DNA from: Anaerolineae bacterium
GTDB taxonomy: Bacteria > Chloroflexota > Anaerolineae > B4-G1 > SLSP01
Direction of reading: 5' to 3'
NCBI GenBank assembly: GCA_026645815.1
Contig: JAPKMR010000010.1
Coordinates: 35,637-99,636, forward strand
DNA length: 64,000 bases
Part shown: in pieces, positions 34,725-42,869 of the stretch
Layout of the letters: each line of letters starts with the position of its first letter
Numbering within the stretch: position 1 is the stretch's first letter
Position numbers and translations under genes: made by a program
The notes under the pieces: model-generated
Told to the model about the DNA's origin: nothing
Seen by the model: only the letters and a program-made list of their open reading frames with translations
Database searches by the model: none

Positions 34725-35732
34725 ATGGGAACGTTAAAAGCCGCTGTGATTGGCGTAGGCTCAATGGGCCAACACCATGCCCGTGTGTACACCGAACTCA
34801 AGCAGACCACCCTGGTGGGCGTGGCAGATGCACTGCCGGAGACAGCGCAGCGTATCGGCGGGAAGTATGGCGTTCCAGCGTACAGCGATTACCGGGAGTT
34901 GCTGGAACGTGAGCGCCCCGATATCGTCACTGTGGCAGCGCCCACACAGGAGCACAGCACCGTAGCGACCGCTGCCCTGGAAGCCGGATGTCATGTGCTG
35001 GTCGAGAAACCCATCGCGGCAACGCTCGATGAAGGCGAATCCTTGATCGAGCGTGCGGCAGCGCTGAAACGCAAATTGATGGTGGGGCACATTGTGCGCT
35101 TCAGCCCTAGCATTCAAGCCCTCAAGCAACATCTCGATGCAGGTGAATTGGGGCGTGTCTTCCAGATTGTTTGCCGGCGGGTCGGACCGTTCCCGGCGCG
35201 CATCCGTGACGTGGGTGTGGTTGTGGACCTGGCGCCGCACGATCTGGACGTGATGCGCTTCATCACCGGAGATGAAATCGTGCGCGTGTTTGCCGAAACG
35301 GAGCAACAAATCCATACGGCACACGAGGATCTGGTATTGGGCATGGTGCGCTTCCGCAGCGGGATTTCTGGATTGCTGGAAATCAACTGGTTGACGCCGA
35401 CCAAAGTACGTGAAGTGGTAGTGCTCGGTGAGCGAGGTATGTTCCGCGCCGATGATTTGACCCAAGATTTGTACTTCTACGAAAACGCAGAGGTCAATGG
35501 CCTGGAATGGGGGCATCTGAGCCTGCTCAAGGGTGTAAGCGAGGGGCGCATGGTGCGCTATCCCATCGCGCGTTATGAGCCGCTCAAAGCGGAGTTGGAG
35601 GCCTTCGCCACAGCAGTAGCGGAGGACAAGCCCGTTCCGGTCAGTGGCGCTGATGGGCTGGCGGCGTTGCGCCTGGCATTGGCGTTGGTGCAATCAGGGC
35701 AAAGCCAACAGCTCATGCAGATGAATGTGTGA
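34725..35732 (+). CDS. Gfo/Idh/MocA oxidoreductase (WbpB/WlbA type)
   Basis: A 335-residue NAD-dependent dehydrogenase. The N-terminal Rossmann fold reads 'AAVIGVGSMGQHHARVYTEL' (core GVGSMGQHHARV). 'HVLVEKPIAATLDEGE' near residue 95 contains the conserved EKP lysine. The substrate domain has 'DLAPHDLDVMRFITG', with the catalytic-region aspartate/histidine pair, near 170. In the WbpB family the enzyme oxidises C3 of UDP-GlcNAcA to the 3-keto sugar needed by the WbpE aminotransferase, here encoded immediately upstream. AGGAG precedes the ATG. It abuts the downstream dehydrogenase. Confidence 0.9.
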   Translation: MGTLKAAVIGVGSMGQHHARVYTELKQTTLVGVADALPETAQRIGGKYGVPAYSDYRELLERERPDIVTVAAPTQEHSTVATAALEAGCHVLVEKPIAATLDEGESLIERAAALKRKLMVGHIVRFSPSIQALKQHLDAGELGRVFQIVCRRVGPFPARIRDVGVVVDLAPHDLDVMRFITGDEIVRVFAETEQQIHTAHEDLVLGMVRFRSGISGLLEINWLTPTKVREVVVLGERGMFRADDLTQDLYFYENAEVNGLEWGHLSLLKGVSEGRMVRYPIARYEPLKAELEAFATAVAEDKPVPVSGADGLAALRLALALVQSGQSQQLMQMNV

Positions 35733-35752
35733 ACGAAAAGGCAAAAAGGCGA

Positions 35753-37114
35753 ATGAGCGAATCAACAAACCAGCACACCGGTGTAGACGACACGTCACTA
35801 AACAGCTTACAGCGTAAACTGGCAGACAAAACAGCGAAGTTAGGCGTCATCGGACTGGGATATGTGGGCTTGCCGGTAGCGTGCCTCTTTGCCGAGACAG
35901 GCTTCAAGGTCGTCGGCGTGGATATTCAGGCTGAGCGCGTGGCCAAAATCAACGCCGGCATCTCCCCTATCGAAGGTGACGAGCCGGGGCTGGCAGAGCT
36001 ATTGGCCCAGGTCATCAACATGGGCATGTTGCACGCGACCGACACGTATGCACCGCTCGCGGAGTGCGACGTCATTACCATCAACGTAGAAACCCCAGTA
36101 GATGAGCAACATATCCCACGGTATGCCGCTTTACAGAGCGCATTGCACGCATTGGGAGCCGTGCTCAAAGAGGGTGCATTGGTCATCATCGAATCCACCA
36201 TTGCTCCCGGAACGATGGCAAAACTCGTCAAGCCGATTTTAGAAAACACTTCAGGAAAACGCGTGAACGCGGGCTTCTATCTGGGGCATTGCCCGGAGCG
36301 GGTGATGCCGGGTAAGTTGCTGGCAAACCTGCGCGGCGTGAGCCGTGTCTGCGGCGGGGAAACGCCGGAGACAGCGCAAGCCATGATTATGCTGTATCGC
36401 CACGTCGTACAAGCCGATTTGGACGCCGCGGATTGCGTCACCGCGGAGCTGGTCAAGACAGCGGAGAACGCTTATCGCGATGTGAATATCGCTTTCGCCA
36501 ACGAGGTGGCGCTCGTTTGCGAGGCGGTCGGCGGGGATGTGTGGCGCGTGCGCGAGCTGGTCAACAAATCGCCGGGTCGCAACATGTTGCTGCCAGGCGC
36601 CGGTGTCGGCGGGCACTGCATCCCTAAGGATCCGTGGTTGTTGGTCTACGAGGCACAGGCACAGGGGGTACCCATTCGGTTGATCCCGGCGGCGCGGGCG
36701 GTGAATGAATCCATGCCGCTGCACATGGTCGAGTTGCTGGATGAAGCACTGGAGGAAGCGGGCAAGACGGTAGCTGGAGCACGGGTGCTGGTGCTAGGTT
36801 ACGCGTATCTTGAGAACTCGGATGACACGCGCAATTCGCCAAGCGCAGTGCTGGTACAACGGTTGCGGGAATTGGGCGCTGAGGTGGTGATCCACGATCC
36901 GTATGTAGCGGAGTATCAAGGGGATGTCTACGAGATGGCGCAGGGATGCGATGCGGCGGTGGTGATGGTGGGGCATGGAGAGTATCGAGAATTGGATTGG
37001 AAGGCGATCAAAGCTGCGTTGCGGACGTCGGTGCTGGTGGATGGGCGACAGGTTTATAGCATAGAGCAAGTAGCGTCTGTTGGTTTGACCTATAGTGCTC
37101 TGGGAGCAGGTTGA
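35753..37114 (+). CDS. Nucleotide-sugar dehydrogenase (WbpA type), second copy
   Basis: A 453-residue UDP-sugar C6 dehydrogenase. 'LGVIGLGYVGLPVACLF' is the NAD-binding start, 'GHCPERVMPGKLLANLRGVSR' near residue 185 the substrate loop (core CPERVMPGK), and 'GAGVGGHCIPKDPWLLVYE' near 285 carries the catalytic cysteine. 'VLVLGYAYLENSDDTRNSPS' starts the C-terminal domain. With the adjacent WbpB-, WbpE- and WbpD-like genes it can account for UDP-GlcNAc to UDP-GlcNAc(3NAc)A. A GTG at 35729 overlapping the upstream stop is the alternative start and would add 8 residues. The first ~25 residues are non-conserved in look and partly encoded by repeat-like DNA. Confidence 0.9.
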   Translation: MSESTNQHTGVDDTSLNSLQRKLADKTAKLGVIGLGYVGLPVACLFAETGFKVVGVDIQAERVAKINAGISPIEGDEPGLAELLAQVINMGMLHATDTYAPLAECDVITINVETPVDEQHIPRYAALQSALHALGAVLKEGALVIIESTIAPGTMAKLVKPILENTSGKRVNAGFYLGHCPERVMPGKLLANLRGVSRVCGGETPETAQAMIMLYRHVVQADLDAADCVTAELVKTAENAYRDVNIAFANEVALVCEAVGGDVWRVRELVNKSPGRNMLLPGAGVGGHCIPKDPWLLVYEAQAQGVPIRLIPAARAVNESMPLHMVELLDEALEEAGKTVAGARVLVLGYAYLENSDDTRNSPSAVLVQRLRELGAEVVIHDPYVAEYQGDVYEMAQGCDAAVVMVGHGEYRELDWKAIKAALRTSVLVDGRQVYSIEQVASVGLTYSALGAG

Positions 37115-37147
37115 GGTGAATTATGTTTATTGAGACGGCGGGTGTGT

Positions 37148-38653
37148 ATGATGACTGCTGAAACGGTTAATGAAGTTCAACCGGTTGTGTCGGCGCAACG
37201 AAAAACCAGTTTTTCCGGTGATGTATTCAAACTTGTTTCTGGCACCACTATTGCCCAGGTTCTGGGAGTACTGATCACACCGTTTTTGGCTCGCTTGTAT
37301 GCTCCAGAAGCATTTGGTTTGCTGGCAGTGTTTGTCTCTATTACCAACATTGTGGGTGTGATTGTCTGTCTACGGTATGAACTCGCCATTGTACTGCCGG
37401 AAAGCGACGATGAAGCCATTAACTTGCTAGGTGTGAGTTTGGGATTTGCAGGGCTGATTTCGTTGCTCATGGTTCCTGCGATAATATGGGGAGGGAAGCC
37501 CCTGCTGGGCTTATTGAATGCACCAAATCTATTAGCTTATCTATGGCTAGTCCCACCAATGGTGTTGGTCTCTGGAGTATTTTTGGCACTTAACTATTGG
37601 AATTCTCGTACTAAACGCTTTGGCCGTCTCTCCATTGCAAGAATTGTGAATTCTGTAGCAACCTACTTCATAAAACTTGGTGCCGGGTACACTGGCTATA
37701 TAGCCGGCAGTAGCCTTATTGGCGCGACTGTAGCCGGACAAACTATTGCGACCATCATTTTGGGTGGACAAATCTGGCGGGATGATCGAAGCCTTTTTTT
37801 GCGCTCTGTTAACTGGCGAAAGATGCTATCCAGTATTCGTTTGCACCGAAGATTCCCTCTTTATAGCACATGGTCGGCGTTAATAAACGCTATATCATGG
37901 CAATTGCCCACGTTTCTGCTTTCTGCTTTCTTCTCCACCTCCGTTGTTGGTTACTATGCACTAGGGTTTCGTCTATTGCAGATGCCGACAAATCTGATAG
38001 GGAGTGCTATTGGGCAAGTCTTTTTTCAACGTGCGGCGCAAGCGAAAATTGATGGCACACTGACGGACATAGTTGAGACTGTACTCAGATTGCTAGTGAA
38101 AATCAGTGTATTCCCTTTTCTTATATTAGCCATTATTGGCAAGGATTTGTTCATGCTTGTTTTTGGAGCGGAATGGGCGGAGGCTGGTATCTATACGCAG
38201 ATACTCAGCATGTGGGCTATCTTATGGTTTACTTCATCCCCCCTAAGCACCGTTGTTGTTGTCTTTCAGCGGCAGGACATTGAGTTTAGATTGAGCTTTC
38301 TGTCGTTCTTGATGCGGCTAGGAGCGTTAATCATTGGTGGCCTTTTGGCCGATGCTCAGTTAGCCATCTTCTTGTTTGCTCTTTCAGGCGTGCTTGTTTA
38401 CGGCTATCTTTGTTTCATAGTGATCAGGATGGTTATGATACCATGGAAACATACCGTTTGGATCTATGGGCGTGAATTCCTTTCATTTTTGCCCTTTGGT
38501 ATTGGGCTGACTATACTTTCAGTGGTGACGGATATTGTTTGGATCAAGTTTGCGTTTGCATCTATAGCGATCGTCTGGTATTTGGTAAGATTGATATCAG
38601 ACCCAAAATTCAAGGGGATCATGCGTCCAAATGTCATTACCAAGGGTTTGTAA
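37148..38653 (+). CDS. Polysaccharide flippase (Wzx/MATE-like)
   Basis: A 501-residue membrane protein of the oligosaccharide flippase family, which moves lipid-linked repeat units across the membrane. Twelve or more hydrophobic segments are visible. 'KLVSGTTIAQVLGVLITPFLARLYAPEAFGL' near residue 22 is the typical Wzx start (core AQVLGVLITPFLARLYAPE). 'RFPLYSTWSALINAISWQLP' near 245 is the matching start of the second half. GC content drops noticeably from here to 39.7 kb. The start is uncertain (ATG 37148/37151, GTG 37142 or TTG 37130). Confidence 0.88.
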   Translation: MMTAETVNEVQPVVSAQRKTSFSGDVFKLVSGTTIAQVLGVLITPFLARLYAPEAFGLLAVFVSITNIVGVIVCLRYELAIVLPESDDEAINLLGVSLGFAGLISLLMVPAIIWGGKPLLGLLNAPNLLAYLWLVPPMVLVSGVFLALNYWNSRTKRFGRLSIARIVNSVATYFIKLGAGYTGYIAGSSLIGATVAGQTIATIILGGQIWRDDRSLFLRSVNWRKMLSSIRLHRRFPLYSTWSALINAISWQLPTFLLSAFFSTSVVGYYALGFRLLQMPTNLIGSAIGQVFFQRAAQAKIDGTLTDIVETVLRLLVKISVFPFLILAIIGKDLFMLVFGAEWAEAGIYTQILSMWAILWFTSSPLSTVVVVFQRQDIEFRLSFLSFLMRLGALIIGGLLADAQLAIFLFALSGVLVYGYLCFIVIRMVMIPWKHTVWIYGREFLSFLPFGIGLTILSVVTDIVWIKFAFASIAIVWYLVRLISDPKFKGIMRPNVITKGL

Positions 38654-38707
38654 AATATGACACCGAAAAGGCTTCAATATCAATGTTGTATGTAGGAGGA
38701 TTCTAGT

Positions 38708-39694
38708 GTGGTACAGGTCAAGTCTGAAGAGATGCAAGCACCGTTAACATCCCACAATCATACTCAATCGCCTTTAGTCAGTGTTGGTATGCTTGCATAC
38801 AATGACCAGTTGTATATCGCTCTTGCGATCGAAGATATTTTGTCACAGAGCTTTGGGAACTTTGAACTGATCATCTCTGATGATTGTTCGGTGGATCAAA
38901 CCGCTGAGATTTGTGAAAAATATGCCCAAAAAGATAGCCGTATCCGTTTTTTTCATCAACAGTCTCGTTTGGGAATGCAAAAGAACTATGAGTTTGTGCT
39001 CGCCCAGGCGAGAGGACAATTTTTCATGTGGGGCTCATCAGACGATCGTTGGGACAAAGACTTCATTTCTGTTTTATTAGATGTTATCAGACAAGATAAG
39101 AACTTAATCAGTGTTTTTTGCCCCTTTCAGTTCATTGACGAGGGCGGGAATGTATGTGTTGGAAAACTTGAGGGGATTCATATTAACGATTACTCAGGTG
39201 TTAACGCCTTATCCAGACTTACAAAATTCTCGTTTTCTTACAGTTCTTATAGCGATGCATTCTTCTATGGTCTGCATCGTAGAGAACTTATCCAAAATAT
39301 TCGGATTCCAGTGTGGTGGGGTATTAACTCCACCACCCCGGCCAACAATAATTATCCAGTCTTATGTTTCTTCTTGGCTCGAGGTGGGTATCTGAATGTA
39401 GGAAAATCTCCTCTCTTTTATAAGAGAGTGCATCAGAATAGTAAACCGCGGCATAGCAATGAGTTTGCTGGTCGTCCTTTGGTGAAGCATCTGGCTTTTC
39501 TTATGCGGAAATTGAATGTGTTCTATGAATCGATTTTTGCTGTGCAAAGAGGGTCCCGATCTTTGCTTGTGGTTATAGCTGTTGTTCCCTTATTCTTGAG
39601 CAGATGTTTATATGATTGTATCCTGGAGACTTGGTACGTACTATATCGGAATGCGCGTAAATTATTACGATTAAACAGAAATTCACAATGTTAA
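38708..39694 (+). CDS. Glycosyltransferase family 2, AT-rich
   Basis: A 328-residue GT-A glycosyltransferase. 'LVSVGMLAYNDQLYIALAIEDILSQSFGNFELIISDDCSVDQT' is the classic family 2 N-terminus (core YNDQLYIALAIEDILSQSF), and 'WGSSDDRWDKDF' supplies the DxD-type metal site near residue 114. The C-terminus has a hydrophobic segment near 285-305 that may anchor it. AGGAGG lies 8 nt before a GTG start. It is clearly more AT-rich than the cluster around it, like the flippase upstream. The stop is directly followed by an IS3 transposase remnant, so the gene sits at an insertion boundary but looks complete. Confidence 0.85.
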   Translation: MVQVKSEEMQAPLTSHNHTQSPLVSVGMLAYNDQLYIALAIEDILSQSFGNFELIISDDCSVDQTAEICEKYAQKDSRIRFFHQQSRLGMQKNYEFVLAQARGQFFMWGSSDDRWDKDFISVLLDVIRQDKNLISVFCPFQFIDEGGNVCVGKLEGIHINDYSGVNALSRLTKFSFSYSSYSDAFFYGLHRRELIQNIRIPVWWGINSTTPANNNYPVLCFFLARGGYLNVGKSPLFYKRVHQNSKPRHSNEFAGRPLVKHLAFLMRKLNVFYESIFAVQRGSRSLLVVIAVVPLFLSRCLYDCILETWYVLYRNARKLLRLNRNSQC

Positions 39695-40010
39695 TCTGTC
39701 AGACTTGTTGGCTACCCCGCAGATTTTTAACACCGATCAAGGCGTACAATTCACGGCGCAGGCCTTCACGGGGCAGCTAGAGCAAGCCCAAATCCGTGTG
39801 AGCATGTATGGACGTGGTCGAGCCCGAGATAACGTCGTCATCGAACGCTTATGGCGCACGGTCAAGTACGAGGAGGTGTATCTGCATGATTATGCCACTG
39901 TCCTAGACCTGGAACGCAGCCTGGAGCGCTACTTCCAATTCTACAACCATGAGCGACTGCATCAGAGTTTGAACTATGCAACGCCTGTTAAGGTACATTA
40001 CGGGGCGTAG
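39695..40010 (+). pseudogene. IS3-family transposase remnant (orfB C-terminus)
   Basis: About 100 codons of the rve integrase core: 'PQIFNTDQGVQFTAQAF' holds the second catalytic Asp region, 'VSMYGRGRARDNVVIERLWRTVKYEEVY' contains the third catalytic glutamate (core DNVVIERLWRTVKYEE), and 'YNHERLHQSLNYATP' is the C-terminal signature. Roughly the first two thirds of orfB and all of orfA are missing. The remnant begins at the stop of the GT2 gene. Confidence 0.85.
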
Positions 40011-40084
40011 AGAGTGAGATGATAGCGCCCCGGCGTCAACTTATTCTTAACCCATTTGTGGTCTAACAAATGGGGGTAGGCTCA
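40011..40084 (+). mobile_element. Probable right end of the truncated IS3 element
   Basis: After the transposase stop there is CCCATTTGT/ACAAATGGG (40051-40074), then GGGGGTAGGCTCA. The final TCA resembles an IS3-type right end (…CA). The matching left end (TGAGCC…) is absent, agreeing with a truncated copy. The exact boundary is inferred. Confidence 0.5.
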
Positions 40085-40107
40085 GTTAAAGAGCAAGATT
40101 TAACCTA

Positions 40108-40531
40108 ACAGGGCACTAGGCTTCTTCCTAGACGAATTTTATCAAATCTACAATACGAAGGCAGAATTGCTAAATGGCGAGAAAAGGGGGCGTACATAGG
40201 GAAAAACTCTGTGATCCTCTGTGGGGTCACCATTGGCAGACGCACCATTATCGGAGCAGATTCAGTTATCACACATGATATTCCCGACGAGATCGTAGCG
40301 TGCGGCACACCTGCTGTCGGTCAAGGCACGCCTAATGATTTCCGACAACGCTTTGAAGAAGCAATGACCCAACCAGGCCCTTATCAATACTGGAATTTCC
40401 TTCCTTGGCGAGGTCGCAAACAGGCGCTGACGAACGAAGAAATCAAAAGATCCAAACAGGAATTCTTCCTAAAATTCAGAAAGGAATTGACCCCATTACT
40501 AACAAACTATCCACGGCAAATAACACCATGA
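40108..40531 (+). pseudogene. N-terminally truncated hexapeptide acetyltransferase
   Basis: An open frame of about 140 codons without a proper start, preceded in frame by TAA. It contains 'GAYIGKNSVILCGVTIGRRTIIGADSVITHD' (core GKNSVILCGVTIG), the C-terminal hexapeptide turns of a sugar O- or N-acetyltransferase, and 'VACGTPAVGQG'. The N-terminal half of the left-handed helix is missing. A GTG at 40211 could start only a non-functional stub. The stop overlaps the start of the next glycosyltransferase by 4 bp, a relic of an operon in which the intact gene was translationally coupled. Insertion of the IS3 element is the likely cause of the loss. Confidence 0.75.
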
Positions 40532-41682
40532 CCATCGTCATGCTCGTACTCAATCCCTTCACCCACGATGCCAGAGTTCATAAAGAGGCAAAGACACTCG
40601 CGGCGGCGGGACACAAAGTGACAGTCATAGCGCTTTGGAAAAACGGCCTACCCTTCACAGAAGTCCGGTCCGGGTACCATATCCAACGTCTGCGTCTGCG
40701 GTCGCAGTTATGGCAGGGGAAAATCCTTGTGCCATTGATTAAGTACCTCGAATTCGCGCATCGTGTCATGAGCATCACTCATCAAAGCCCTATCACCGTT
40801 TTCCATGCAAACGACGCGAATACACTCCCCGCAGCGTGGTTGGCAGCCAAACGCAATAAAGCCGCTCTGGTTTACGATGCACACGAGCTCGAAACAGGGC
40901 GAAACTTCAGCAACAGCACACTAGCCGGCATCTATCGCCGCTTTTGGGACCTACCGGAGCAACTACTGATTCGCAAAGCCGATGCTGTCATCACTGTTTG
41001 TAACGGCATCGCAGATGAGCTGGCAACACGTTATGGAATCACACGTCCTACAGTGGTGGTCAACTGCCCAGAAAGAAGCCCTGTATCCCCCTCAAATCGG
41101 TTGCGTGAGGAACTTTCTATACCGCAGCGCCTGCGCATCTTGCTCTATGTTGGTACAATAGCAAAAGGTCGCGGACTCGAGGTCTTGCTGACCGCAACAC
41201 AACGAATCCCCGAAGTAGCAACGGTTTTGTTGGGTGATGGACCATTGCTAGAGGAACTCCAACAACAGGAAAGATCGGGCACTCTGCAACGCGTTTACCT
41301 TCCGGGAAAAGTACCATTGAAAGAATTACCAAGTTATGTGGCCTCGGCTGACATAGGGGTCACGACCATTCAAGCTACCTGTCGTAGCTATTATTACGCA
41401 TTGCCGAACAAACTCTTCGAATATATCCATGCTGGAATCCCCGTTATTGGCAGTGACCTTCCAGAAATTGCTAACGTCATCCGCACTTATGAAGTGGGTG
41501 AAGTGGTTGATCCGGACGACCCAGACGCTATCGCACGTAGCATACAACACTTAATCGAGGACACGGCATGGTACGAGAAAGCCCGAGTCAATACACGGCG
41601 TGCAGCTGAAGTTTACAATTGGGAGCGTGAGAGCGAGAAACTTCTCAGCCTCTATGAATGTCTGAAAGCTAGAACTCCATGA
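40528..41682 (+). CDS. Glycosyltransferase family 4
   Basis: A 384-residue GT-B retaining glycosyltransferase. 'VLNPFTHDARVHKEAKTLAAAGHKV' is the WcaI/PimB-like N-terminus (core HDARVHKEAKTLAAAGH). 'YDAHELETGRNF' lies near residue 125. The C-terminal donor domain has 'ILLYVGTIAKGRGLEVLL' and 'LPNKLFEYIHAGIPVIGSDLPEI', the E-x7-E region (core KLFEYIHAGIPVIGSDLPE). The ATG overlaps the truncated acetyltransferase stop (ATGA), and its own stop overlaps the next gene in the same way. The start 123 nt further upstream is read in the acetyltransferase frame-shadow and was discarded. Confidence 0.88.
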   Translation: MTIVMLVLNPFTHDARVHKEAKTLAAAGHKVTVIALWKNGLPFTEVRSGYHIQRLRLRSQLWQGKILVPLIKYLEFAHRVMSITHQSPITVFHANDANTLPAAWLAAKRNKAALVYDAHELETGRNFSNSTLAGIYRRFWDLPEQLLIRKADAVITVCNGIADELATRYGITRPTVVVNCPERSPVSPSNRLREELSIPQRLRILLYVGTIAKGRGLEVLLTATQRIPEVATVLLGDGPLLEELQQQERSGTLQRVYLPGKVPLKELPSYVASADIGVTTIQATCRSYYYALPNKLFEYIHAGIPVIGSDLPEIANVIRTYEVGEVVDPDDPDAIARSIQHLIEDTAWYEKARVNTRRAAEVYNWERESEKLLSLYECLKARTP

Positions 41683-42869
41683 AACATCGCTCCATGCCTA
41701 ATGTATCAGAATCGCATCCCTGTATTGCCATTCTCACCTCCGTCCACACGCCCTTTGATGTGCGCATCTTCCACCGAGAGGCGCGCAGCCTGACCACTGC
41801 CGGCTATGATGTCACCTTGCTGGCGCCTGCCGAATTTCGGCGCGAAGAGCATCATGGTATCACCCTTATTGGCGTATCCCGAGTGCGCCGTCGCTGGCAG
41901 CGCCCGCTGATATGGGCGCGCCTGTTACGCCAGACGCTGCGCCTGCACCCTGATGTCATTCACTTCCACGACCCGGAGCTGCTGCTGCTCGTTCCCTGGT
42001 TTCGCATGTTCCGGGGCAAACGGGTGAAAATCGTCTACGATGTGCATGAGTATTTTGTGGATGCCATTGCCGCCAAGCATTGGATTCCCAAACGCTGGCG
42101 CGCCGCAGTGGCCTGGATAGCAGGAGCACTCGAACGCTGGTTGGTGCGAGGCATTGACGGGCTGGTGCTGGCTGTAGAGGGACAACGGGAGATCTACACC
42201 TCCTTCAAGGGCGCGATCCAGGTCGTGCGAAATTTGCCAGTTGCAGCGCTTTTCGAGGACGCCCAACCACATCCAGCACTAAATGTGCCGGGCCTGCGCC
42301 TGATCTACGTTGGTCTACTGCTGCCACAGCGCGGTATTCAAACGCTGCTCGAAGCCATACGGCAGATGGATACAGAAGGCATCACTGATGTCTCTCTCTT
42401 CCTTATTGGACCGGAAACCTCAGCAAACTACATTCAGGAGCTACAGACCTTCGCCAAGGCGCACAAACTGGAAGATCGCATCCGTTGGTTAGGAGCGATT
42501 CCTCACGATCAGCTCAAGCATTACCTCAGCAATGCCGATGCTGGACTCATTCCTGGACAGCCGACCAAGCAATATACCCGCCCGGCGCTCTCAACCAAAC
42601 TCTTCGAGTATTTACTTTGCGAGCTTCCACTGATTAGTGTAGACTATAACTACACCAGGCCATTCATTGAGAAAAGCGCCTGTGGGCTGATCGTAGAAAA
42701 CACGCCCCAATCCTTTGCCGCGGCGATCAAACAACTCCGCAGTGCAGCTGATGAAAGGCGCGCCATGGGCACGCGCGGACGCGCTATGGTACTCGCACAT
42801 TACACCTGGGAACAGGAACAATCCGAGCTGCTCAGGTTCTATGCCAGGCTTTTGGAGAAGGAGCAATGA
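41679..42869 (+). CDS. Glycosyltransferase family 4
   Basis: A 396-residue GT-B glycosyltransferase. 'ILTSVHTPFDVRIFHREARSLTTAGYDV' (core HTPFDVRIFHREARSL) is the typical acceptor-domain start and 'DVIHFHDPELL' near residue 92 is conserved. 'VYDVHEYFVDAI' follows. In the donor domain 'LRLIYVGLLLPQRGI' and 'LSTKLFEYLLCELPLISVDY' (core TKLFEYLLCELPLI) give the E-x7-E-like region. The start overlaps the previous gene by ATGA, and the stop overlaps the epimerase start by ATGA, so three genes form a tightly coupled operon. The sugar is unknown. Confidence 0.88.
   Translation: MKHRSMPNVSESHPCIAILTSVHTPFDVRIFHREARSLTTAGYDVTLLAPAEFRREEHHGITLIGVSRVRRRWQRPLIWARLLRQTLRLHPDVIHFHDPELLLLVPWFRMFRGKRVKIVYDVHEYFVDAIAAKHWIPKRWRAAVAWIAGALERWLVRGIDGLVLAVEGQREIYTSFKGAIQVVRNLPVAALFEDAQPHPALNVPGLRLIYVGLLLPQRGIQTLLEAIRQMDTEGITDVSLFLIGPETSANYIQELQTFAKAHKLEDRIRWLGAIPHDQLKHYLSNADAGLIPGQPTKQYTRPALSTKLFEYLLCELPLISVDYNYTRPFIEKSACGLIVENTPQSFAAAIKQLRSAADERRAMGTRGRAMVLAHYTWEQEQSELLRFYARLLEKEQ

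Noticed and set aside
40405..40527. Upstream extension of the GT4 gene
   Set aside because: It is read in the DNA of the acetyltransferase fragment. The ATG at 40528 with the ATGA overlap gives the normal family N-terminus.
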